A stretch of DNA of 26,209 nt from assembly GCA_012800565.1 (NCBI GenBank), contig JAAZIZ010000212.1:1-26209 (forward strand). The letters run 5' to 3'. The first letter of the stretch is position 1; each line of letters opens with the position of its first letter. The translations under genes and the position numbers were made by a program. Source of the DNA: Lentisphaerota bacterium (GTDB lineage: Bacteria > Verrucomicrobiota > Lentisphaeria > Oligosphaerales > Oligosphaeraceae). This document shows, piece after piece, positions 16,283 to 25,865 of the stretch. Below the pieces are notes generated by a model. The model was given only the letters and a program-made list of their open reading frames with translations, was not told the DNA's origin and made no database searches.

Positions 16283-18469
16283 ATGGTAAACACACGTGTA
16301 CAGTTTCGTGATTATCCGTTGTCGGCTGTGCATCACGGCACTGCTCTGGGAAACGGCTATCTCGGACTGCTGTTCTGGGGTGAGGAAAATACACTCAATA
16401 TAACCGTGGGCTGCGCCTCATTATGGGATCACCGGGGCGGGATGACCTGGACGGCAAGGCAGAATTACCGCGACATCAGAGCGGCCCTGGAAGCTGAAGA
16501 TATGGCAGCCATCAGGAAAATCTTTGCGGTGGACACGGAGGCCATCCCGGGCACTCCCCGCCGGCCGTCGATTATTCCGGTCGGGCGGCTGGTGCTTACC
16601 CTGCCCTGCGGCAGTCAGCTTATACGCAATGAATTACACCTTCAGAGCGGCCAGTTGAGAGTTATTTACCGGCAGGACAGCAGCGAAAAAGAGCTGCGCT
16701 TTCATCTGGACCCGACTGACAAAGGCAGTTTTATGGGCAAGATCAGCGCTGCAATCAAGGTCAAGGCAGTGCCAGCCTATCATTTATCTGGCACCGCACT
16801 GTCGGAACGCTCCTTTGCGTTGCCACAGGAATTCCAGACTGGATGCGGTGGCGGGTTTGTCCAGCCTATGCCGGCGGACCCCAGCTACGGTCTGGCCTAC
16901 CAGCGGGCCGGGGATTTTCTGAGCGGCAGATTTGCGCGGGAACTGGACAGCCAGGCCTTGTCAGAGGCCTGCACTGTGCCTTCTGAATCCGCCTGGCAGG
17001 CATTGGCGCAAGCCAATCAGCAGTACTGGCGGCAGTTCTGGGAGGAACGCCCGCGGTTGGAAGTTGACAATGAGCGCCTGCAGGAGCTCTACGAAGGCGG
17101 ACTGTTTCGCTTTCAGAGCATGACGGCCGCTGATGGTGTGACCGCCGGCCTGCAGGGGCCCTGGATTGAAGATTACGGTCTGCCGCCTTGGAACGGGGAT
17201 TATCACTTCAATATCAATATTCAGATGTGCTACTGGCCTGCTTACCGTTCCGGTCTGTGGGATAATCTCCGCCCGCTGTTTGACATGGTATGGTCCTGGC
17301 GGGAGAAGCTGCAAGCCAATGCCAGGCATTTCCTGGGCATTGAAGACGGTTATATGCTGCCTCATGCGGTTGATGACCGCTGCACCTGCATGGGGGCATT
17401 CTGGACTGGCACCATTGATCACGCGTGTACCGCCTGGATCGCGCAGATGATGTATGACTACTGTGACTATCGGGGCGATGAAAAGTATCTGCGTGAGGTG
17501 GCCTTCGAATTCATGCGCGGAACGATGCGCGTGTTTCAGGAGATGCTGGAGTACCGTCCCGACGGCAGTCTGATGCTGCCGGTCAGCGTCTCGCCGGAAT
17601 ATCGCGGTGCCGAACTGAATGCCTGGGGAGTGAATTCAAGCTTCCAGCTGGGGGCCATCCATCGTCTGGCGCTGAATCTCCAGCAGGCCGCCAAAATCCT
17701 GCAGACTACTCCAGAACCATTCTGGCAGGAAATCCGGGAAAAGCTGCCTGAGGCGTGCCTGGTTAAGACGGACGCCAAAGAAGAGATTGGACTCTGGGAA
17801 GGCTTAGTGCTGGAGGAGAGTCACCGCCATCATTCGCATCTGGCCGGCATTTGTCCTTTCGGGGTCATCAATCCCGCAGATGAAAAATGGCGGAGCATTA
17901 TGAACAATACCCTGACCCGTTGGACCACCAAGGGGATGGGACTGTGGACCGGCTGGTGCATGCCCTGGGCGGCGATGCTCTACAACCGCTTCAACAATGG
18001 CGAGATGGCTGAGCTGATTCTGGAAATCTGGCAGCGTTGTTTCACCAACCCCGGCGGCGGGACTTTGCATGACGCATTCTTTCCCGGATTCACCTACTGG
18101 AGTTACCGGCCGGAAGTCATGCAGATGGACGCCGGCATGGGGGTAGTCACTGCCATACAGGATATGTTTGTGCATCAGCGCGATGATTGTCTGTATCTGT
18201 TTGCCGGCATTCCCAAGCGCTGGAAAAAGGCCCGGATTGAGGATATGCCTGCACCCGGCGGGCTCAGAGTCAGCGGTTTATGCTGCTGCGGCAAGGTCCA
18301 GTCGATATGTATTACTGCAACGCGTGATTGCCGCCTGAAGCTCGCCCTGCCCTGCCCGGTCAAACACTGGCATACGGCTGATGCTCCAGGCCTGGACCTG
18401 GGGCTGGCGGGTGAAATATGGGAATACAGCTTGTCTGCCGGTGAAAGCGTCTGCCTGCAGAGTGAATAA
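16283..18469 (+). CDS. GH95-like glycoside hydrolase (alpha-L-fucosidase/galactosidase family)
   Basis: This 728-residue protein has the N-terminal beta-sandwich of GH95 enzymes (PLSAVHHGTALGNGYLGLLF, 12-31, and NITVGCASLWDHRGG, 39-53). An (alpha/alpha)6 barrel follows. Barrel motifs are NGDYHFNINIQMCYWPAY (304-321, with the paired Asn310/Asn312), LEESHRHHSHLAGICP (510-525), GMGLWTGWCMPWAAMLYNRF (551-570) and QMDAGMGVVTAIQDMF (614-629, Asp616). These correspond to the Asn pair, acid and Asp region of characterised GH95 enzymes that remove alpha-L-fucose or alpha-L-galactose by inversion. The specificity here is not proven, and the sequence is divergent and Cys-rich near 663-690. There is no signal peptide. 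It lies between the acyltransferase (31 bp upstream) and recC (8 bp downstream). Confidence 0.83.
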   Translation: MVNTRVQFRDYPLSAVHHGTALGNGYLGLLFWGEENTLNITVGCASLWDHRGGMTWTARQNYRDIRAALEAEDMAAIRKIFAVDTEAIPGTPRRPSIIPVGRLVLTLPCGSQLIRNELHLQSGQLRVIYRQDSSEKELRFHLDPTDKGSFMGKISAAIKVKAVPAYHLSGTALSERSFALPQEFQTGCGGGFVQPMPADPSYGLAYQRAGDFLSGRFARELDSQALSEACTVPSESAWQALAQANQQYWRQFWEERPRLEVDNERLQELYEGGLFRFQSMTAADGVTAGLQGPWIEDYGLPPWNGDYHFNINIQMCYWPAYRSGLWDNLRPLFDMVWSWREKLQANARHFLGIEDGYMLPHAVDDRCTCMGAFWTGTIDHACTAWIAQMMYDYCDYRGDEKYLREVAFEFMRGTMRVFQEMLEYRPDGSLMLPVSVSPEYRGAELNAWGVNSSFQLGAIHRLALNLQQAAKILQTTPEPFWQEIREKLPEACLVKTDAKEEIGLWEGLVLEESHRHHSHLAGICPFGVINPADEKWRSIMNNTLTRWTTKGMGLWTGWCMPWAAMLYNRFNNGEMAELILEIWQRCFTNPGGGTLHDAFFPGFTYWSYRPEVMQMDAGMGVVTAIQDMFVHQRDDCLYLFAGIPKRWKKARIEDMPAPGGLRVSGLCCCGKVQSICITATRDCRLKLALPCPVKHWHTADAPGLDLGLAGEIWEYSLSAGESVCLQSE

Positions 18470-18477
18470 GGGTGATG

Positions 18478-21400
18478 ATGAGCAGCGGGCGTTTTTATCT
18501 CTATACCAGCAGCCGGATGGAGACTTTGGCTGATCTGTATGCCGACACACGCCGGCGGCAACCGCTGCTGTTTCGTCCGGCCGATATACTGTCCACGGAA
18601 ACCATTGTAGTTCCTACCAAGGGGGTGGCAGTATGGCTGGAACATTATCTTTGCCAGCGCCATTCATTTGTGCTGGCGAACATCAGCTTTCCCTTTATTC
18701 GCAGTCAGATTGATGATTTGCTGCGGCGACGGCAGCCGGCCGGCGCAACTGAGGAGAATCCCTTTGCTTCCTACAGCATTCCGAGGATGACCTGGGATAT
18801 CATGTCACTGCTGCACTGCCATCTGGATCAATACCAGGAGCTGCACGAATACCTGGATGAGGCCGTGAACCGGGAATCATGTCCGCAGCTGCGTCATTAT
18901 CAGCTGGCAGTACGGATCGCGCAGCTTTTTGACCAGTACCTGATTTATCGCCCTGCCCTGCTGCAGGATTGGTGCGACAAGCCGGCCGAGCATGAGCATT
19001 GGCAGGCCTTGCTGTGGCGCCAGCTCCGCCAGCAGGCCGCTTGCCCCAGTCCTGCGGAAGCGCTGCTGGAGTTCTGCCAGGGAGAACTTCAGCCGGAAGC
19101 GTATGCTCCGCTCAGCATCTTCGGCTCCAGTGTGATGCCGGCCTCCTTTCTGCGGGTTTTCAAAAAGCTGTCCACTGTAGTGCCAGTGCATTTCTTTTAT
19201 CTTAATCCTTGCGAGGAGTATTGGGCCGATCAGAAGAACAAATGGCAGCGACGGGAGCATGCGGCATTTGAGGATACGCGGTTCAGCAATCCGCTGCTGG
19301 GGAACCTCGGTATGCAAGGGCAGGAATTCTTTCGCGAAGTCTTGCAGCTTGAAGATATATTCGAGATTGAACCGGAGTCTGAGGCAGATGGCTACCGCAA
19401 CTATGCCTGGATTGATGACCGTGCCGAGGCAGAGCCGGAGATAGCCGGTCCGGGCATCCTGCAGCGCCTGCAGCATGATATCCGCAAGCAGGTCTCGCCG
19501 GGAGACGATGATGAGCTCCTGGGGCTTTCCGATGGCGATGATTCACTGACTATTCATAGCTGTCACTACGATCTTCGCCAAGTCGAGGTATTGCACAATC
19601 ATCTTCTGGCGCTGCTGCAGAAACACCATTATGCCCTGAATGACATCCTTATTATGGCCCCGGACATCAACCGTTTTGCCACTTTGATCCAGGCGGTTTT
19701 TGACCAGGGGCCGCTGGCCGGGCATTATGCTTTGAGCGACCGTTCCATCAGCCAGGACAACCTTCTGGCCGAGGCTTTCCTGGGCATACTGTCGCTTTGT
19801 CATAGCCGTTTTCCGGTCAGCCAGGTGCTGCAGCTGCTCGACAGCCAGGCATTGCGGGCGCGCTTCGGTTTTAGCAGTGAGGATATGGTCACAATCCGCG
19901 CCTGGTTGTCGGAGGCCAGAGTGCACTGGGGCAAAGATGCCGCAGAGCGTGAATTACTATACGGCCGTGCTTTTGCCAATTATTCCTGGCGTCAGGGGCT
20001 GGACCGGTTATTGCTGGGTTTGGCCATTGACGATGAGCAGGATTCCCCGCCGCTGCTGGGAGAACAGCTCCTGCCGCTGTCCCAGGCCAACGGACAGGAA
20101 AACCGGCAATTGCTGGAAAAACTGGGGCAATTTATCAACGCTCTTTTTGCCTTGGCGAAAAGCATTCCTCGTGAAGGTCTGACGGTACAGGAGTGGTCAG
20201 GAAAACTCACCGGCATCCTGGAGACTTTTTTCCTGGCCAATGCCGACAGCGCTTTCGATTACGGAGTGATGGCCAATACGATTCAGATGTTCATTCAGAA
20301 TTTGCAGCCCAGCAACTACGCTGGAGAGCGAATCACCCTGCCGGTGGTCAGCAGCATTTTATCCGAGGCTCTGCAGATTCCCCAGGAGACGGCGGGATTT
20401 CTGTCCGGAAAGATCACCTGTTGTTCTCTGCTGCCTATGCGAAGCATACCGTGCAAGGTGATTGCATTGCTGGGGATGGATGAGGATGCCTTCCCGCGCC
20501 AGGAGAACCCGCTGGGCTTCAGCATTATTGCCCAGGAAGGCCGTCCCCTGGACCGCCGCCGGCAGTGGGAGGACCGTTTTTTGTTTCTGGAGACGCTGCT
20601 GTCAGCCCAGGACTATCTGCTGCTGTATTATCATGGTCAGGATGAGTTTGATCAGAAAGAGCACAGCCCCTCCACGGTGATTGCCGAGGTGCTGGAGTAT
20701 ATCCAGCTGTGTACAGGGGAGTCTCTGTCTGATATCTGTTCTAAAGTCATCATCCGCCATCCTCTGCATGCGTTTTCCCCCAAGTCTTTTCCAGATTCTT
20801 CGGTGCACTTATTCTCGCCTGCCGGAGCATCCGGACTGCTGCGGCAAGTCTTTTCTTACGACCGTGGTTCCTGGAAAGTCGCCCGGGGGTTGATTTTGCG
20901 TCCTCAACCGGCAGCCGCAACTACCGAGGAAGACAAACCTTTTCCGGCGGAACGCTGGCCGGTTTTTCCTGCCAGCAGCTGGCAGGATGATACTCTGCGC
21001 TTGTCCCTGCTGGAGTTGGAAAACTGCCTGATTGATGCCAGTGAATTCTATGCCGTACATTCCTTGCGTCTGCCGGGCAGAGAATGGTCAAAGCCAGAGC
21101 TCTCTGATTGGGAAGAATATCAGCTCAGCCGGCCAGACCAGCAGGCGCTGCTGCGGGAATTGTCCGAGAAAGAGGTCCTCCCCCAGCCTGAGACTGATGA
21201 ATACCAGCTGCATTACAAACGATTGCTGGCAGACAACCGCCTGCCGGTGGGCGAATATGGCCGGCTCACCTACGATGAGCTGATCCACACTGGCAGTTTC
21301 CGTGACGGGAAGTTCAAGCAGGAATGGCAGCAGCGCCAGCAGTTCTCAGGCACACTGGTACTAGACGGGGTCGGGACAGTCTGGCCCGAAAATGTCAGCG

Positions 21401-22041
21401 ACAATGAGTATTTCAAAGCCCTGCAGAGCACCCAGCCAGAAGCATTGCTGACGTGCGAGATCAGTGGAAAATTTCTGGCCCGGGAACATGCTGACGGCGT
21501 CCTGCATTGCTCTTTCAAGAAAGAGACCCGAGGCCGGCAGCTGTTGCGCTTCTATGTCCGGCATTTGTATTTGGTTGCGTTGCAAGACCAGCCCTGCTGC
21601 AGTTATCTGCGCAATGATAACGACCAAATGGGCTTTTGCCTGAGTGGCCTGTCCCAGGAACAGGCCAGGACTTATCTCCGGCGGTTACTGCGGGTCTATA
21701 CTCTGGCTTCCCAACGGCCGCTGCCGCTGTTCGAATATGCTTCACTGACAGCGGTGACCGCTGCTGCCCCGAGGGAATTTGACGAATTCCCGGCCAAGGT
21801 CAATAGCAAAAGCGGTCAAGATTATGCGAGCTACGATGCGCAATACAATCAGTACGTGCGGGCTTTCTGGGGGGAGAAATTCCCGATGGCTCTGGCCGGA
21901 CCGCTGGCCTGGTATTGTTATGAGCCACTGATGGCGAAGACGATATTCGGTAAATTACAGAAGAGCGACAAAGCGGATGATTACTGCCAGCGTTTTTTCC
22001 TGCCCTGTGACTTGCTTACTTTCACCCCTGAGGGCGAGTGA
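18478..22041 (+). CDS. recC: RecC, exodeoxyribonuclease V gamma subunit
   Basis: This protein of about 1187 residues (E. coli RecC 1122) forms the RecBCD core that splits the duplex and reads Chi sites. The start region keeps the RecC helicase-like opening: FYLYTSSRMETLADLY, then IVVPTKGVAVWLEHYL and ANISFPF. The middle has the hallmark ALLGMDEDAFPRQENPLGF (about 663-680) followed by DRRRQWEDRFLFLETLLSAQDYLLLYYHGQ with short breaks (about 692-722). These match inactive helicase motifs of RecC. A nuclease-like C-terminal domain begins near 850 (LSLLELENCLIDASEFYAVH). Three starts are possible: GTG 18472, ATG 18475 and ATG 18478. AAGGG at 18468-18472 best suits 18478. It overlaps or abuts recB, indicating coupled translation. 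Confidence 0.93.
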   Translation: MSSGRFYLYTSSRMETLADLYADTRRRQPLLFRPADILSTETIVVPTKGVAVWLEHYLCQRHSFVLANISFPFIRSQIDDLLRRRQPAGATEENPFASYSIPRMTWDIMSLLHCHLDQYQELHEYLDEAVNRESCPQLRHYQLAVRIAQLFDQYLIYRPALLQDWCDKPAEHEHWQALLWRQLRQQAACPSPAEALLEFCQGELQPEAYAPLSIFGSSVMPASFLRVFKKLSTVVPVHFFYLNPCEEYWADQKNKWQRREHAAFEDTRFSNPLLGNLGMQGQEFFREVLQLEDIFEIEPESEADGYRNYAWIDDRAEAEPEIAGPGILQRLQHDIRKQVSPGDDDELLGLSDGDDSLTIHSCHYDLRQVEVLHNHLLALLQKHHYALNDILIMAPDINRFATLIQAVFDQGPLAGHYALSDRSISQDNLLAEAFLGILSLCHSRFPVSQVLQLLDSQALRARFGFSSEDMVTIRAWLSEARVHWGKDAAERELLYGRAFANYSWRQGLDRLLLGLAIDDEQDSPPLLGEQLLPLSQANGQENRQLLEKLGQFINALFALAKSIPREGLTVQEWSGKLTGILETFFLANADSAFDYGVMANTIQMFIQNLQPSNYAGERITLPVVSSILSEALQIPQETAGFLSGKITCCSLLPMRSIPCKVIALLGMDEDAFPRQENPLGFSIIAQEGRPLDRRRQWEDRFLFLETLLSAQDYLLLYYHGQDEFDQKEHSPSTVIAEVLEYIQLCTGESLSDICSKVIIRHPLHAFSPKSFPDSSVHLFSPAGASGLLRQVFSYDRGSWKVARGLILRPQPAAATTEEDKPFPAERWPVFPASSWQDDTLRLSLLELENCLIDASEFYAVHSLRLPGREWSKPELSDWEEYQLSRPDQQALLRELSEKEVLPQPETDEYQLHYKRLLADNRLPVGEYGRLTYDELIHTGSFRDGKFKQEWQQRQQFSGTLVLDGVGTVWPENVSDNEYFKALQSTQPEALLTCEISGKFLAREHADGVLHCSFKKETRGRQLLRFYVRHLYLVALQDQPCCSYLRNDNDQMGFCLSGLSQEQARTYLRRLLRVYTLASQRPLPLFEYASLTAVTAAAPREFDEFPAKVNSKSGQDYASYDAQYNQYVRAFWGEKFPMALAGPLAWYCYEPLMAKTIFGKLQKSDKADDYCQRFFLPCDLLTFTPEGE

Positions 22042-22043
22042 AA

Positions 22044-25000
22044 ATGAATTCTGACGGAACGATTCTCAATCCCTATACTTGCGCACTGACCGGTCGCAAT
22101 CTGGTGGAAGCCGGGGCGGGCACCGGCAAGACCTACAACATCCAGATACTGGTCTTGCGCAAGCTTCTGCAGGCAGAAGAAATTTCCCTGCGCAATATCC
22201 TGGTGGTGACCTTTACTGTCGATGCTGCCGCAGAACTGCGCACCCGCTTGAGAGCTATCCTGCAGGAGATGAAACTGCGCTGCCAAAGCGGAAAATTCAT
22301 CTCCGATCAGAGTGAGAATTTTTTTCGCGAGAATCTGCTCACTGCGTCTGCCGGCATTCCCGGCAGCCAGGATACTGCCCTGGAACGGGTGGAGCGGGCC
22401 CTGCAGATTTTTGATGAGGCCCCGATTTATACTATCCACAGTTTCTGTCAGCGGATGCTGCAGATCAACGCTTTTGAGAGCGGCATCCGCTACGGCCTGG
22501 AAATCCGCACCGATATGCTCCGGATGTATCAGGAACTCCTGCATGAATTTTATCGCGAAATGCTTTTCCGGCATGAGCCGGACAGCGCCTGGTACTGGAA
22601 ATTTTTATCTTTGCCCAAGGAAACTGACTTTGAACTGGTTAATACCATGCTTTCTGCTCTGGAAACCAAGATGGACCTGGCGGAAGAGGCTAAAGCGTTC
22701 CTGGCAGATGAACCGGATTTTACTTCTGCAGACTGCTTAGAGAAGCTGGCCCGCCCCCTGCAGAAGGTTGCCAAGGCGATTGATGCCCAGCTGACCCAGA
22801 TGCGCGACAGCGGCAATTACCGTGAACTGCTCCGCCAGCTGAGGGATGGCCAACCCGAGGCGGAGACAGATTTCACCAGCGAGCGTCTCTGGCTGCTAAT
22901 GGAAAAGCGGCGGATTTATGGCCTTGATGCGATGCTGGCGGAAGCGGGCAAGCTGCCGGAGGATGATCCATATATGCAGGAACTGCAGGAATTGTCACGC
23001 CTGGGACATATCTACCGTGACTTGTTCTTGTATTGCATCTACCAGTATCTGAAGATTAAGTGCGAGGAACGGAAATCTGTGGATAATTTCCTGACCTACA
23101 ATGATTTGCTGCTGCGTATGCGCTATGCTCTCCAAAATGATCCCGGGCAGCGCCTGCTGCGGGCCATCCAGCAGCGCTTCGTGGCCCTGTTTCTGGATGA
23201 ATTCCAGGACACCGACCCGGTGCAGTTCGATATCTTCAACCGTATTTTCGGTTCTCCCCGCCTCGATGGCCGGGAAAATTGTTTTTTTATGATTGGCGAC
23301 CCCAAGCAGGCGATTTATTCGTTCCGCGGGGGTGATATCCAGGCCTACCTTCAGGCCAAGAAATTTGCCGCCCATAAGCTGCATACTTTGACGGTCAATT
23401 ACCGTTCTTCTCCGGCTTATATTACGGCCCTGAACAATTTCTATGACCAGATGCAGGTGCAATCGGAAGGCGCTAGCGGCAGCGATTCTGCCCAGCCGAT
23501 CATTCTGGCCGAGCATGGCCCATTCGGGATGTTGGAAATACCTTGGCGGAGCATAGAAAAGAAGCCCGATGGCAGCAGCTCGCTTACGGTATCAGGGAGG
23601 GTGCTGTCGCCGGAAGAACTGCTGTTGAACATTGAGCTTGAGAAGAAAATTACTTTGGAAGAAGGCACTGTCAGGCTGATCAGCAGGCTGGTGCATACGG
23701 GTGATGTGCGCCTGCATAGTTCAGACCAGGATACCACGGGGCAGCCACTGAAATTCAGTGACATTGCAGTGCTGGTTGATACAAGCGCCAACGGCAGCAA
23801 GGTGGAAGCCGCACTGCTGGCAGCAGGAATACCGGTAATCTGGAGTGGCAAAAGCAATATCTTTACCAGCACCGAGGCGGAATTGCTGGAAAATCTGCTG
23901 GCAGCCATTCTGGACCCTGGCGAAAGCCGCTTCCTGAAGCTGGTAATGCTGCAGTGGCCATTCAATTTCAGCACCGGGCAGATCGCCAGGTTAGAAGACG
24001 CCCTGCCCTCCTTGCAGCAGTATTTCGGCCATTTGCGCGAACTCTGGCAGAAGAGAAATTTCCTGATCATGTTCCGGCATTTTCTCAGTCATAGTCTTCC
24101 GGCAAGCGGATTTTTTGATCCGCGCTGGGGTGCTGAGTTCTGGCCGGAGGAACTAACTGTCGCGGAGGTACTTGGTGCCAACGCCCAGGGCGAGCGCATT
24201 CTGACTAACTTCCAGCATTTGGCGGAAGTGCTCTATCATGAGAGCCGACAGCGGCATTTGGGTTCCGAGAGCCTGCTGAATTTCCTGCGCAACCGCCGCT
24301 CCGGCCTGCAAACTGTTGCCGATGCCGAGGCAGAGAAAAATGAGCAGTTGCGTCTGCCTGGTGAGATGGACGCAGTATTGATCAAGACTATCCATAAAAG
24401 CAAAGGCCTGGAATATCCGCTGGTGATTCTGCCGGATTTGTGGCGCCGCAGTCATTCAGCGAAACAATGCCGGCGTTTTCATGCTGAGGATGGCAGCCGT
24501 TGCCTGCATGTCCGCAATGCTGATGCCGGCGTGAACGAAGACCGCGAGGCAATCTGCTTCAACGAGGATTTGCAGGATAGCCTGCGGCTGTTTTATGTTG
24601 CGCTCACCCGGGCCAAATTCGCTACTTTCCTGCTGTGCAAATCTGAAAAAACTGGTGCAACGCGCGGTCACTCCTCCTCGCCGTATCAATACTTCAGCAG
24701 TCGTCTGACCTTGAAAACCGAACCTCCGGAATGCTGGGGGCATGGCGCGGAACAGCCGGAGGCGACGAGCACTGGCCAGACTGACGCAGCCGACAGCCTG
24801 GCGCTGCAGACGTTTCCCGGCAATTTCTGTTTTCAGTACGGTTGGCAGACCTGCAGCTTCACCTCCTTGGCGCCTGCGCACCAGGGCTTGGTACTGCCAG
24901 GCACCGCGACAGCTGTAACTGCTCCTGCCGGCAGCCCGTTTCCCGAAACCGCCTGGAAAGACGATGAACCGCTGGAGGATGACGCCCTTGATGACGGTCG

Positions 25001-25865
25001 CACAGCAGAGGCGGACGAGGATTTCCCGGCGTCAGAAAAACCACGCCCGGCGATTTTTCTCTTTCCAAGCGGCAAACGTGCCGGTATAGCCTGGCATAAT
25101 TTTTTCGAGAAGCTGGATTTTCAGACGCCTCCGGCTGACCTTCCGGTTCAGATTGGGAATGTCCTGGCGCAGAATTCTCTGCTGGGTGGTAATCCTGCCC
25201 AACGGGAAGAAAAGCTATCCGCGTTTTGTGATATGGTATCAGGTGTGCTGCAGGTGCCGCTTGATGAGCAGGGACGCATCTGCCTCAAGGATGTGCCACG
25301 CTCCGATTGCCTGCCGGAACTGCGCTTCACCTATACCCTGCCCTACGGCCTGGACAGCGATAAATTCAGTGCTGATTTGCGCTCTGCCGGTGTGCAGATG
25401 CCGGCAGATTGGTCGCGGTTCTATCCCCCGGGCTGCAATCTGACCGGTGCGATTGATCTGCTTTTCCGTCACGATGGCAAATTTCATATTCTGGACTGGA
25501 AGACGAATTTTATCGGCGGGGATTGGGATAATTTTTCTGCCGCCGGACTTGAGCTGGAGATGGACCGCAACTGCTATAAACTGCAGTACATCATATACGT
25601 ACTGGCATTCTTCCAGTATCTGAAGCAACGTCTGCTGGAAAATCAGCAAGACTTGGATTTGACCGAAGAGCAGCTGTACGAGAAATATCTCGGCAGCGTG
25701 TTTTATCTGTTCGTGCGCGGTATTTCCTGGGAACAGTATTGCCACGGAAGCGATCCCCGTCAGGGCATTTATCAGGCTCGTCCCAGTTATGAGTTGATTA
25801 AAATCCTGGACCAGTATCTGGGATGTGTGGAATTCCGGCAAGGAGGCTCAAGAAGTGCCGTTTGA
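22044..25865 (+). CDS. recB: RecB, exodeoxyribonuclease V beta subunit (helicase-nuclease)
   Basis: This is a 1273-residue UvrD-family 3'-5' helicase with a C-terminal nuclease. Helicase motifs, numbered from the upstream GTG, are Walker A EAGAGTGKTYN (24-34), motif Ia VVTFTVDAAAELR (56-68), Walker B LFLDEFQDTD (384-393), motif III MIGDPKQAIYSFRGGD (418-433), motif V TIHKSKGLEYPLVILPD (784-800) and motif VI LFYVALTRAK (851-860). The nuclease has His1020 in GIAWHNFFE, Asp1140 in LTGAIDLLF, and Asp1153/Lys1155 in ILDWKTNF, then YKLQYIIYVLAF. An acidic linker precedes the nuclease (about 974-1000). AGGG at 22031-22034 is 9 nt before ATG 22044, so this start is preferred over GTG 22038, which would overlap the recC stop. 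It ends 11 bases inside recD. Confidence 0.97.
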   Translation: MNSDGTILNPYTCALTGRNLVEAGAGTGKTYNIQILVLRKLLQAEEISLRNILVVTFTVDAAAELRTRLRAILQEMKLRCQSGKFISDQSENFFRENLLTASAGIPGSQDTALERVERALQIFDEAPIYTIHSFCQRMLQINAFESGIRYGLEIRTDMLRMYQELLHEFYREMLFRHEPDSAWYWKFLSLPKETDFELVNTMLSALETKMDLAEEAKAFLADEPDFTSADCLEKLARPLQKVAKAIDAQLTQMRDSGNYRELLRQLRDGQPEAETDFTSERLWLLMEKRRIYGLDAMLAEAGKLPEDDPYMQELQELSRLGHIYRDLFLYCIYQYLKIKCEERKSVDNFLTYNDLLLRMRYALQNDPGQRLLRAIQQRFVALFLDEFQDTDPVQFDIFNRIFGSPRLDGRENCFFMIGDPKQAIYSFRGGDIQAYLQAKKFAAHKLHTLTVNYRSSPAYITALNNFYDQMQVQSEGASGSDSAQPIILAEHGPFGMLEIPWRSIEKKPDGSSSLTVSGRVLSPEELLLNIELEKKITLEEGTVRLISRLVHTGDVRLHSSDQDTTGQPLKFSDIAVLVDTSANGSKVEAALLAAGIPVIWSGKSNIFTSTEAELLENLLAAILDPGESRFLKLVMLQWPFNFSTGQIARLEDALPSLQQYFGHLRELWQKRNFLIMFRHFLSHSLPASGFFDPRWGAEFWPEELTVAEVLGANAQGERILTNFQHLAEVLYHESRQRHLGSESLLNFLRNRRSGLQTVADAEAEKNEQLRLPGEMDAVLIKTIHKSKGLEYPLVILPDLWRRSHSAKQCRRFHAEDGSRCLHVRNADAGVNEDREAICFNEDLQDSLRLFYVALTRAKFATFLLCKSEKTGATRGHSSSPYQYFSSRLTLKTEPPECWGHGAEQPEATSTGQTDAADSLALQTFPGNFCFQYGWQTCSFTSLAPAHQGLVLPGTATAVTAPAGSPFPETAWKDDEPLEDDALDDGRTAEADEDFPASEKPRPAIFLFPSGKRAGIAWHNFFEKLDFQTPPADLPVQIGNVLAQNSLLGGNPAQREEKLSAFCDMVSGVLQVPLDEQGRICLKDVPRSDCLPELRFTYTLPYGLDSDKFSADLRSAGVQMPADWSRFYPPGCNLTGAIDLLFRHDGKFHILDWKTNFIGGDWDNFSAAGLELEMDRNCYKLQYIIYVLAFFQYLKQRLLENQQDLDLTEEQLYEKYLGSVFYLFVRGISWEQYCHGSDPRQGIYQARPSYELIKILDQYLGCVEFRQGGSRSAV

